Assembly: GCA_009773075.1 (NCBI GenBank)
Contig: WOUX01000036.1
Location: forward strand, 1 to 5,212
Length of the DNA stretch: 5,212 nt
From: a bacterium
Lineage (GTDB): Bacteria; Desulfobacterota; UBA8473
Direction of reading: 5' to 3'
Positions within the stretch are counted from its first letter, which is position 1. The number at the start of each line of letters is the position of its first letter. A program made the position numbers and the translations under genes. The notes beneath the pieces are model-generated. The model was not told where the DNA came from, did no database searches, and saw only the letters and a list, made by a program, of their open reading frames with translations. Positions 1-5,212 of this stretch are shown here, piece after piece.

Positions 1-21
1 TAGCATCTCTGTCCGTCTCAT
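1..21 (-). CDS. Probable transposase, first seven codons only (partial)
   Basis: Seven codons reading MRRTEML start at the ATG on the minus strand (bases 21-19) and continue past base 1. A GGAGG Shine-Dalgarno at 28-32 lies six bases upstream, which supports this start over the ATG at 34-32 in another frame, which has no such site. The MRRTEML opening resembles the N-terminus of a helix-turn-helix plus DDE-type transposase family often labelled ISNCY, but seven residues cannot establish homology on their own. The tandem repeats just upstream are consistent with a mobile-element end. No catalytic residue is visible. Confidence 0.4.
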
Positions 22-45
22 CCGTCACCTCCATCGGTGACTATA

Positions 46-91
46 ACAAACCGGACAGATTGTGTGCTACAAACCGGACATATCACGTGTT
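46..91. repeat. Two tandem 23-bp imperfect direct repeats
   Basis: Copies at 46-68 and 69-91 share an identical 12-base core ACAAACCGGACA (46-57 and 69-80), followed by a looser shared half that includes GTG near its end. The period is exactly 23 bp, about two helical turns, so a protein bound to each core would sit on the same face of the DNA. They are likely binding sites for the transposase, or for a regulator of the leftward gene starting at base 21. The assignment to transposase binding is inference from position. Confidence 0.7.
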
Positions 92-114
92 ACTGACAGG
101 AGATATTTTTTCTG

Positions 115-143
115 TTGACATACTGAGCAGCTATACGTATAAT
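115..143 (+). promoter_or_regulatory. Consensus sigma-70 promoter of the toxin-antitoxin operon
   Basis: The -35 box TTGACA (115-120) and -10 box TATAAT (138-143) both match the housekeeping consensus exactly and are separated by the optimal 17 bp. Transcription should start near 149-151, giving a leader of only about 16 bases before the ATG at 166. Such a strong promoter fits an operon that is held down by its own product, as the overlapping palindromes at 132-152 suggest. The promoter lies outside the presumed mobile-element end. Confidence 0.9.
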
Positions 144-152
144 ATACGTATA
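132..152. promoter_or_regulatory. Double palindromic operator over the -10 box and start site
   Basis: Two identical perfect 10-bp palindromes, TATACGTATA, lie at 132-141 and 143-152, separated by a single A at 142. The centre-to-centre distance is 11 bp, about one helical turn, so dimers would bind side by side on one face. The pair covers the -10 hexamer and the likely transcription start, so occupancy would block RNA polymerase. Ribbon-helix-helix antitoxins are known to bind short palindromes of this kind cooperatively and to autorepress. Binding by the product encoded at 166-396 is inference. Confidence 0.8.
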
Positions 153-160
153 AAGGAGGT
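152..160 (+). promoter_or_regulatory. Strong ribosome binding site of the antitoxin
   Basis: AAAGGAGGT is a near-perfect complement of the 16S rRNA 3' end and sits five bases before the ATG at 166. It fixes the antitoxin start and is stronger than the AAGGA serving the toxin (370-374), consistent with antitoxin being made in excess. Confidence 0.85.
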
Positions 161-165
161 GTGCT

Positions 166-396
166 ATGCAGAAGAAATTAACCATAACCGTAGACGAAGA
201 AGTATATACCGGACTCCATAAAATCATAGGACCCCGCAAAATCAGTAGGTTTGTCCAGGAAATAGTCCGTCCTCACGTTGTGCGCCCCAATTATGAATCG
301 GCCTACGCCGAAATGGCAAAAGACAAAAATCGGGAGAATGAAGCATTAGAATGGGCCGAAATTACCTTTAAGGATATGGATCATGAAACGATGTGA
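166..396 (+). CDS. Type II antitoxin, ribbon-helix-helix-like, partner of a MazF-family toxin
   Basis: A 76-residue protein expected to bind and neutralise the toxin encoded just downstream and to repress the shared promoter. Residues 3-11 (KKLTITVDE) look like the DNA-contacting beta strand of a ribbon-helix-helix fold. Residues 12-37 form two predicted helices around GPRKISRFV. The acidic C-terminal half (about 43-76, with many Glu and Asp) is typical of the flexible tail that wraps around MazF toxins and is cut by Lon or Clp proteases. Classical E. coli MazE has an AbrB-type fold instead, so the symbol mazE is withheld. The start is fixed by the AAAGGAGGT site. The 3' end overlaps the toxin gene by 14 bases, indicating translational coupling. 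The fold is judged from sequence pattern only; the antitoxin role rests mainly on gene order. Confidence 0.85.
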   Translation: MQKKLTITVDEEVYTGLHKIIGPRKISRFVQEIVRPHVVRPNYESAYAEMAKDKNRENEALEWAEITFKDMDHETM

Positions 397-706
397 AGTC
401 TGGTGGGTCAATTTCGATCCTTCTGTTGGTGGGGAAATCAAAAAGAAGCGTCCTGCCGTTATAATCAGCAATGATGCATCAAACAAATTCCTCAATAGAG
501 TTCAAGTTGTTCCTCTTACAAGCAAAACAGATCGTCTCTATCCCAGTGAGGCACTGGTGGCTTTTGAAGGCAAAGAGAGCAAGGCTATGGCTGACCAATT
601 GGCCACTGTAAGCAAGGTAAGGCTTTTTAAACGTGCCGGCATTCTTTCTGGAGAAGATATGCGCAAGGTTGAAGAAACCGTTAAGATGCAACTTGGTATT
701 TATTAA
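383..706 (+). CDS. mazF: MazF/PemK-family toxin, sequence-specific mRNA endoribonuclease
   Basis: At 107 residues this is close to the usual 105-120 of the family. Its N-terminus (CEVWWVNFDPSVGGEIKKKRP) matches the MazF/PemK beta-barrel signature of an EVW..DFDP strand followed by a loop ending in R-P. Arg23 in KKKRPAV and Thr46 in PLTS align with the catalytic Arg and Thr of characterised MazF enzymes. ADQL at 70-73 matches the conserved ADQ/LEQ strand before the interface helix, and the C-terminus (KVEETVKMQLGIY) is the standard final helix. The family cleaves single-stranded mRNA at short motifs and stops growth when the antitoxin is lost. The ATG at 383 lies inside the antitoxin gene, with a TAAGGA site at 369-374. 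The gene appears intact with catalytic residues in place. Its cleavage specificity cannot be read from the sequence. Confidence 0.93.
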   Translation: MKRCEVWWVNFDPSVGGEIKKKRPAVIISNDASNKFLNRVQVVPLTSKTDRLYPSEALVAFEGKESKAMADQLATVSKVRLFKRAGILSGEDMRKVEETVKMQLGIY

Positions 707-770
707 GAAAAGGCCAATGGGTCAATACCTAACCACTAATCCACTTAACTCTATTATTGAACTGATGGGG
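707..770. other. Convergent intergenic gap between the toxin gene and thiL
   Basis: These 64 bases separate the stop codons of two genes transcribed toward each other. I find no stable hairpin followed by a T-run on either strand. The T-run at 793-799 on the plus strand lies within thiL and has only a distant, weak partner at 711-715. Transcripts probably run into each other here. Confidence 0.5.
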
Positions 771-1321
771 TTACAAAAAATGATCAAAGCCTTTTTTTCC
801 AACTACGTATCTCTTTCCGCTATCATCCAAAACCGTGATCCCCTCCTCTGGTTCCACAACCTCTCCAATATGGGTAACCTTCGTCTTAAATCTGTTTTCC
901 ATCCTGTTAAGCAAATCCACATTACCTCTATCGACAGCGAATAGAAGCTCATAGTCCTCTCCACCACATAGCGCTAGATCCATTGGCCTGTCGGCAAATT
1001 CAGGGGAGTACTTTTGAAATGCCTCTGAAGTAGGGAGTTTATCTAACCAGATTTTTGCCCCTACTTTGCTCTGTTCACAGATATGCCCAAGGTCAGAGAT
1101 AAGACCATCACTAATATCAATTTATAGGCGGATATAAACCTGAGGTCAAAGTGAACATCTTCAATAAGGGCATCACTGGTGGAGAGCAGTAATCTTCCTT
1201 TTTGGATCTCAATGGCACAGGCATCATCGCCTATACCTTTAATGATATCTTGGTGGGGGAAAGCGAGCTTAGTTTTTATTCTCTCTATCAGCCCTAATTC
1301 TCCCACCTCTTTGATTTCCAA
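771..1321 (-). pseudogene. thiL: Thiamine-monophosphate kinase with the central part deleted and frame shifted
   Basis: ThiL phosphorylates thiamine monophosphate to thiamine diphosphate with ATP, the last step of cofactor synthesis. The first 66 residues (from 1321 to about 1124) carry the family N-terminus, with EVGELGLIERI, the GIGDDA metal/ATP motif and STSDAL. The next part in the family sequence appears from 1121 in another frame. It is 116 residues beginning IDISDGLISDLG, followed by CGGEDYELLF and ending in the typical KGFDHF tail. About 130-150 family residues between these parts are missing, including the conserved LSDxAAMG, GGDT and TGxxGDSAAGL motifs, so the product should be inactive. 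The direct reading frame runs out at a stop at 1061. The start is a TTG at 1321 with AAAGGA at 1330-1335, eight bases away, inside the 3' end of lon. A sequence or assembly error is the main alternative to a true deletion. Confidence 0.87.
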
Positions 1322-3671
1322 CTCTACTTTCCTTTAGAAGCGCTGCCTTTAATACGTCATCCATCTTTTTGGCGAAGACAAAATTTATCTTCTTTTTTAT
1401 GTAGTTAGGGATATCATCCAGGTCTTTTTTGTTTCTTTCAGGGATAATTACAGTCCCAATCTTTGCCCGCAACGCAGCTAAAGCCTTCTCTTTCAGCCCT
1501 CCAATTGGAAGCACTCTTCCTCTCAGGGTAATTTCACCAGTCATAGCTATATCCTTGTTGACAGGGGTTTTTGAAAGGGCAGAGATTAAGGCGGTAGCCA
1601 TAGTTACCCCTGCTGATGGACCGTCTTTGGGGATAGCCCCTGCTGGAATATGGATATGGGCGTCCTGGTTCTTATAAAAATCTTCATCTAAATTCAGCTC
1701 TTTTGCCTTTGAACGGGCATAGCTCAGAGCAGCCTGTGCAGATTCTTTCATTACATCCCCAAGTTGTCCGGTAAGGATTAAATTTCCCTTGCCTTTCATG
1801 GTGGATGCTTCTATGTGCAGGATTTCCCCACCTGCCTGTGTCCAGGCAAGGCCAGTCGCAACTCCGGCCTCGCTTATTGCTTGCTCCTCTTCAGGCAAGT
1901 ATCTAGGTGTGCCCAGGTATTTGTGCAGGTTCCCTCTATTAACCTTGGAGCCCCCTTTTTTCCCTTCAGCAATCCTTCGGGCCACTTTTCTGCATACACC
2001 TGCAATCTCCCGTTCAAGGTTTCTAAGCCCGGCTTCATGAGTATAGTGGGAAATCATCTGCAATATGGCTTTATCCGATATCTTCATATCTTTTTCTGTA
2101 ATTCCATTTTCTTCTAACTGTCTAGGGAGCAAGAACTTTAGGGCTATCTTTAGTTTTTCTTCTTCTGTGTATCCTGAGAGAGTAATGACCTCCATCCGGT
2201 CTTTCAAGGCAGGGATAATTGGGTCTACGAGATTTGCAGTGGTAATGAACATAACATTTGAGAGATCAAAAGGGACATTCAAGTAGTGGTCACTAAAAGC
2301 AGAGTTTTGTTCGGGATCCAAAACTTCTAAAAGGGCGGCAGATGGGTCTCCCCGGAAATCGGCCCCCACCTTATCTATTTCATCCATCATGAAAACCGGA
2401 TTATTTGATCCTGCCTGTTTGATGCTCTGAATTATCCGTCCTGGCAATGCTCCTACATAGGTCCTTCTGTGGCCTCTAATCTCTGCTTCGTCTCTAACAC
2501 CACCAAGGGATATCCTTGTAAACTTCCGCCCTAATGCCCTGGCAATGGATTTGCCCAGTGATGTTTTCCCCACTCCTGGTGGGCCAACAAAGCAAAGGAT
2601 AGGCCCTTTCTTCTTTTTGCTCAGCTTGCGAACACCCAGGTATTCCAGTATCCTTTCTTTAACCTTTTCTAAATTATAATGATCCTCATCCAGTACTTTT
2701 TTAGCAGCCTTTATGTCGAGGTTGTCTTTGGTACTTACCTCCCAGGGAAGCTCTACTAGCCAATCAAGATAGGTTCTAACTATAGAGGCCTCTGCTGCAT
2801 CAGGGTGCATCTGTTCCAGTCTGTCCAGTTGTTTGTTGGCTTCTTTCTCAACCTCTTTAGGCATCTTTGCCTTTTTGATCTTCTTCTTGAGGTCTATTAT
2901 TTCTTTTGTCCTTTCATCCGCATCCCCCAGTTCATTCTTGATTGCCCGAAGCTGTTCCCTCAAGAAGTAATCTCGCTGGGTCTTGGTCATTTCTTCTTTA
3001 GCCTGGGACTGTATCTTTGCCTGCATGCTTGAGAGTTCTACTTCTTTACTTAAAAGCTCATTAACCTTTATAAGGCGATCAATAGGGTTAAAGATCTCCA
3101 GGACCTGCTGAGCTTCCTCAATCTTCAAGTTCAGGTTTGAACCCACCAGATCTGCCAGCCTTCCAGGGTCTTCAATATTATTAAGGACCATAAGAACATC
3201 TGAAGACAACAAGCCTCTTAAGGAAAGCACCTTTTCACTGTGTTCCTTAACGCTTCGCATCAAGGCTTCTGCCTCCAGGGGCAGTTCAGGCATAATAGGT
3301 TCCTTGATCTTCTCGATATTCACCATGTAACAAGGTTTCTGTTGTGTGTACTCAATTATGCGCCCTCTCATTAAACCCTGAACCAGAATCTTCACCCTTC
3401 CGTCGGGGAGTTTTAACATTCTCATAACCGTAGCCACCGTTCCCACAGAATAGATGCCCTCGGGTTTAGGATCCTCAACCGTCGGGTCCTTCTGAGTCGC
3501 CAAGAATATCAAACGGTCTTTTGATAATGCCTCATCAACGGCCTTAATGGATCCCTCTCTGCCTACAAACAATGGCAGAATCATGTATGAAAATATGACG
3601 ACGTCTCTGACAGGCAATAACGGCAGGGTGTTTGGAATCTCAACATCCTCTCTTTTTATATCATAATCCAT
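1269..3671 (-). CDS. lon: ATP-dependent Lon protease (endopeptidase La), complete
   Basis: This 800-residue protein is a full-length bacterial LonA, a cytoplasmic hexamer that unfolds and degrades damaged and short-lived regulatory proteins, including many antitoxins. The N-terminal substrate-binding domain starts at LPLLPVRDVVIF (16-27) and ends in a coiled coil around 205-285. The AAA+ module has Walker A GPPGVGKT (363-370), Walker B FMMDE (427-431), sensor-1 Asn480, arginine finger Arg492 and sensor-2 Arg550. The protease domain has the catalytic Ser686 in PKDGPSAG and Lys729 in GGLKEK, 43 residues apart as in E. coli. The ATG at 3671 is preceded by GGAGAG (3676-3681). The last 19 residues (782-800, rich in Arg, Gly and Asn) lie beyond the conserved DDVLKAALL end, and their codons overlap the start of thiL. 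All active-site residues are present. Confidence 0.98.
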   Translation of the reverse strand: MDYDIKREDVEIPNTLPLLPVRDVVIFSYMILPLFVGREGSIKAVDEALSKDRLIFLATQKDPTVEDPKPEGIYSVGTVATVMRMLKLPDGRVKILVQGLMRGRIIEYTQQKPCYMVNIEKIKEPIMPELPLEAEALMRSVKEHSEKVLSLRGLLSSDVLMVLNNIEDPGRLADLVGSNLNLKIEEAQQVLEIFNPIDRLIKVNELLSKEVELSSMQAKIQSQAKEEMTKTQRDYFLREQLRAIKNELGDADERTKEIIDLKKKIKKAKMPKEVEKEANKQLDRLEQMHPDAAEASIVRTYLDWLVELPWEVSTKDNLDIKAAKKVLDEDHYNLEKVKERILEYLGVRKLSKKKKGPILCFVGPPGVGKTSLGKSIARALGRKFTRISLGGVRDEAEIRGHRRTYVGALPGRIIQSIKQAGSNNPVFMMDEIDKVGADFRGDPSAALLEVLDPEQNSAFSDHYLNVPFDLSNVMFITTANLVDPIIPALKDRMEVITLSGYTEEEKLKIALKFLLPRQLEENGITEKDMKISDKAILQMISHYTHEAGLRNLEREIAGVCRKVARRIAEGKKGGSKVNRGNLHKYLGTPRYLPEEEQAISEAGVATGLAWTQAGGEILHIEASTMKGKGNLILTGQLGDVMKESAQAALSYARSKAKELNLDEDFYKNQDAHIHIPAGAIPKDGPSAGVTMATALISALSKTPVNKDIAMTGEITLRGRVLPIGGLKEKALAALRAKIGTVIIPERNKKDLDDIPNYIKKKINFVFAKKMDDVLKAALLKESRVGNQRGGRIRADRENKN
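1330..1335 (-). promoter_or_regulatory. Ribosome binding site supporting a TTG start for thiL
   Basis: On the minus strand AAAGGA lies eight bases before TTG at 1321-1319. This TTG gives an N-terminus (MEIKEVGELGLIERI) that matches the usual ThiL beginning, and no ATG is available there. The site lies wholly inside the lon coding sequence, so thiL translation is likely coupled to that of lon. Confidence 0.65.
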
Positions 3672-3761
3672 GCTTCTCTCCGTTTAATCTCAAGGTATCT
3701 GGGGGTTGTCTGCAAAATCTGACGTACAGCAAATTGTGTAGTAAGTAGGCACAACCTTACC

Positions 3762-3791
3762 TATATATAATGATACTATCGGCAAAGTCAA
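3762..3791 (-). promoter_or_regulatory. Probable sigma-70 promoter of lon
   Basis: On the minus strand TTGACT (3791-3786) matches five of six -35 bases. A TATATA follows at either 3769-3764 (16-bp spacer) or 3767-3762 (18-bp spacer). The -35 box begins two bases after the helicase stop codon. It would give a leader of roughly 80 bases before the lon ATG. I see no convincing heat-shock (sigma-32) promoter or CIRCE element in the 121-bp gap, although Lon is heat-inducible in many bacteria. Confidence 0.55.
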
Positions 3792-3792
3792 G

Positions 3793-5212
3793 CTAATTGA
3801 AAAATATTTTGATGTCATCTAAATTGTTTGTTATGGGACAATTGGGCAAACTGTTGATAAACATTTCCCCGTATTCTCTCGTTAATATACGATTATCCAA
3901 TATAGAAAGAACCCCTCTGTCTTTTTTATTTCTAATTAACCTCCCTATCCCCTGTTTCAAGGTTATAATGGCCGATGGTAATTGATAATCAAGGAAGGGG
4001 TTCCCTCCACTTCTTATGATATTTTCAATTCTAGCTTCAACTACGGGTTCTGAAGGAGAAGCAAAGGGTAACCTATCAATAATAACACAGCTCAGCGCCT
4101 CACCCTGAACATCCACCCCTTCCCAAAAACTATGGGTGGCTAATAATACAGAGTTGACATCTCTTTTAAATTCCATAAGCAAATGAGACTTTGGTTTTTC
4201 ACCCTGGAGTAAAACCAAAAAGTCCAGTCGTCCCCTTAACCTTTCATAGACCTCTTTCATGTTCTTGTAGCTTGTAAATAAAACAAATGCCCTTCCAGAG
4301 GTGATAGTCAGTATCTTTTCAATCTCTTCAGATATGGCTTCAATAAATTTGGATGTATTGGGATCAGGTATGCCTCTAGGCAGATATAGTATAGCCTGTC
4401 TTTCATAATCAAAGTGGGAACTCAAAGATAATTCGTTGATATCCCCATGGAGCCCCAATCGGTTTTTAAAGTAACTAAAGCTCTTATTGGCAGAAATGGT
4501 GGCGGAGGTGAAAATGATACATTTGAGATTGCTGAACAGTCGGGAATTTAGCTCATAGGATACGTCAATGGGCGAGGCATGGAGAAATATGCCTTTCCCT
4601 CTGTTCTCACACCAGTAAACATATAGAGGGTTTTGCAAGTTGACAATAAATGTCAACTGGTCCTTTATGTCTGATGCCCTTTTGCTGCAAGCCCTGATTT
4701 CATCGGTTTTGTTCTCCAGGCTGTTAAGTCTGGCAGATATTAATTCCAGGCTATTTAAAATCTTGCTAAACTGCCTTAAGGTATCGCCATGAAGAATGTC
4801 TTCCTTCAATCGGTATCTCGATACAGTGCTTCCGAAGCTGTGAAAGAATTTCTCTTGTCTTTGCATTAAAGAATCCAGCGTTTGATTTATTTCTTTATCA
4901 TTGATCTTGCTCAATCCCAGCTTTCTCTGAATATCCCTGATCATCTCTTCAAATCTAAAATTACTTACCATTAGACCAAAATAATTGGTAACCACATCTT
5001 CCAATTGATGTGCCTCATCGAAGATCACTGCATCGTAGCCAGGTATTATTTCTCCGAAGCCGGTCTCCTTCACCGCTAAATCTGCGAAGAAAAGATGGTG
5101 ATTTACGATAATAATATCAGCGGCGGCAGCATTTTGTCGCATACGGGTAATAAAGCAGGTATCGAAGGTTTCACACTTTTGTCCTAAACAGAGATCACTC
5201 TTTGAACAGATA
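3793..5212 (-). CDS. dinG: DinG/XPD-family iron-sulfur DNA helicase, C-terminal part (N-terminus outside window)
   Basis: The reading frame is open through the right edge. It gives 472 visible residues of a family usually 630-720 long, so about a quarter to a third, including Walker A, is missing. The first visible residues hold Cys8, Cys13 and Cys19 with the C-x4-C-x5-C spacing of the DinG iron-sulfur cluster; Cys2 is also present. Then come ADIIIVNHHLFFAD (31-44), the DEAH box (65-68), TSATI (235-239), FVLFTSYKNM, ATHSFWEGVDVQG (motif V) and QGIGRLIR (motif VI, 420-427). Such enzymes unwind DNA 5' to 3' and act on forked, D-loop or R-loop structures in repair and replication. The ATG at 5142 is internal and not the real start, because it would cut off the cluster. 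No frameshift is seen. The symbol dinG denotes the superfamily; the exact paralogue (DinG or YoaA type) cannot be settled from this part. Confidence 0.93.
   Translation of the reverse strand, partial: ICSKSDLCLGQKCETFDTCFITRMRQNAAAADIIIVNHHLFFADLAVKETGFGEIIPGYDAVIFDEAHQLEDVVTNYFGLMVSNFRFEEMIRDIQRKLGLSKINDKEINQTLDSLMQRQEKFFHSFGSTVSRYRLKEDILHGDTLRQFSKILNSLELISARLNSLENKTDEIRACSKRASDIKDQLTFIVNLQNPLYVYWCENRGKGIFLHASPIDVSYELNSRLFSNLKCIIFTSATISANKSFSYFKNRLGLHGDINELSLSSHFDYERQAILYLPRGIPDPNTSKFIEAISEEIEKILTITSGRAFVLFTSYKNMKEVYERLRGRLDFLVLLQGEKPKSHLLMEFKRDVNSVLLATHSFWEGVDVQGEALSCVIIDRLPFASPSEPVVEARIENIIRSGGNPFLDYQLPSAIITLKQGIGRLIRNKKDRGVLSILDNRILTREYGEMFINSLPNCPITNNLDDIKIFFN

Larger units (their letters stand above)
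1..98 (-). mobile_element. Probable terminal segment of an insertion sequence, truncated by the window edge
   Basis: Read on the minus strand, this stretch has the layout of an IS left end: a possible terminus beginning TGTCAGTAACACG near base 98, two tandem 23-bp repeats, then a strong Shine-Dalgarno (GGAGG, 28-32) and an ATG at 21 running off the window. The outer boundary at 98 is only a guess, because the other end and any target-site duplication lie outside the window. Repeated short motifs inside the end are known for IS21-like and some unclassified (ISNCY) elements. The first residues of the reading frame resemble, from memory, the start of an ISNCY-type transposase family common in deltaproteobacteria. 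The family assignment is inference. A non-mobile gene with a repeated operator upstream is the alternative. Confidence 0.45.

Noticed and set aside
84..89. CACGTG palindrome between the repeats and the promoter
   Set aside because: A single six-base palindrome is expected by chance. It falls within the second tandem repeat and has no further support.
709..799. Possible terminator formed by AAAGGCC at 710-715 and GCCTTTTTTT at 790-799
   Set aside because: The arms are short and about 75 bases apart, so they are unlikely to form a Rho-independent terminator.
633..944. 103-residue plus-strand reading frame over the toxin 3' end and thiL
   Set aside because: It has no plausible ribosome binding site or recognisable domain and is antisense to the well-conserved ThiL C-terminus, so it is a shadow frame.
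1429..2286. Several plus-strand reading frames of 70-100 codons inside lon
   Set aside because: All are antisense to conserved Lon protease and AAA+ coding sequence. Lon conservation explains the open frames.
3697..3705. CCCCCAGAT on the minus strand, similar to a heat-shock sigma-32 -10 box upstream of lon
   Set aside because: No CTTGAA-like -35 element lies at the right distance upstream, so I could not support a heat-shock promoter.
3728..3743. Imperfect palindrome TACA...TGTA in the lon leader
   Set aside because: Only the outer four bases on each side pair well. It is too weak to call an operator or hairpin.

Overview
The window looks like a bacterial chromosome of moderate to low GC. 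It carries a housekeeping stretch on the minus strand that meets a small accessory stretch on the plus strand. Read on the minus strand from the right edge, the housekeeping genes are the C-terminal two thirds of a DinG/XPD-type iron-sulfur DNA helicase (3793-5212, open at the window edge), a complete ATP-dependent Lon protease (1269-3671), and thiL, thiamine-monophosphate kinase (771-1321). The thiL copy has lost its middle and is called a pseudogene. The protein style and the lon-thiL adjacency would fit a Desulfobacterota-like (former deltaproteobacterial) or similar anaerobe, but this taxonomic guess is weak.

On the plus strand, 166-706 is a compact type II toxin-antitoxin operon. A ribbon-helix-helix-like antitoxin overlaps a MazF/PemK-family mRNA interferase by 14 bases. 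It is preceded by an exact-consensus sigma-70 promoter (TTGACA, 17 bp, TATAAT). Two identical perfect 10-bp palindromes, 11 bp apart, cover the -10 box and the likely start of transcription, which is a classic arrangement for autorepression by the antitoxin or the toxin-antitoxin complex.

The left edge (1-98) is most likely the terminal segment of an insertion sequence pointing out of the window. It holds two tandem 23-bp direct repeats, then a Shine-Dalgarno and the first seven codons of a probable transposase on the minus strand. The toxin-antitoxin promoter starts within about 20 bp of the presumed element end.

The toxin-antitoxin operon and thiL are convergent, with 64 bp between their stop codons and no convincing hairpin terminator. 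lon has its own probable promoter next to the helicase stop codon. The lon 3' end overlaps the thiL start by 53 bp in a different frame, so thiL is probably co-transcribed and translationally coupled to lon. I see no CRISPR array, tRNA or rRNA, and no clearly novel multi-gene system. The items most worth a second look are the thiL internal deletion, the lon/thiL overlap, the double-palindrome operator and the mobile-element end beside the toxin-antitoxin operon.
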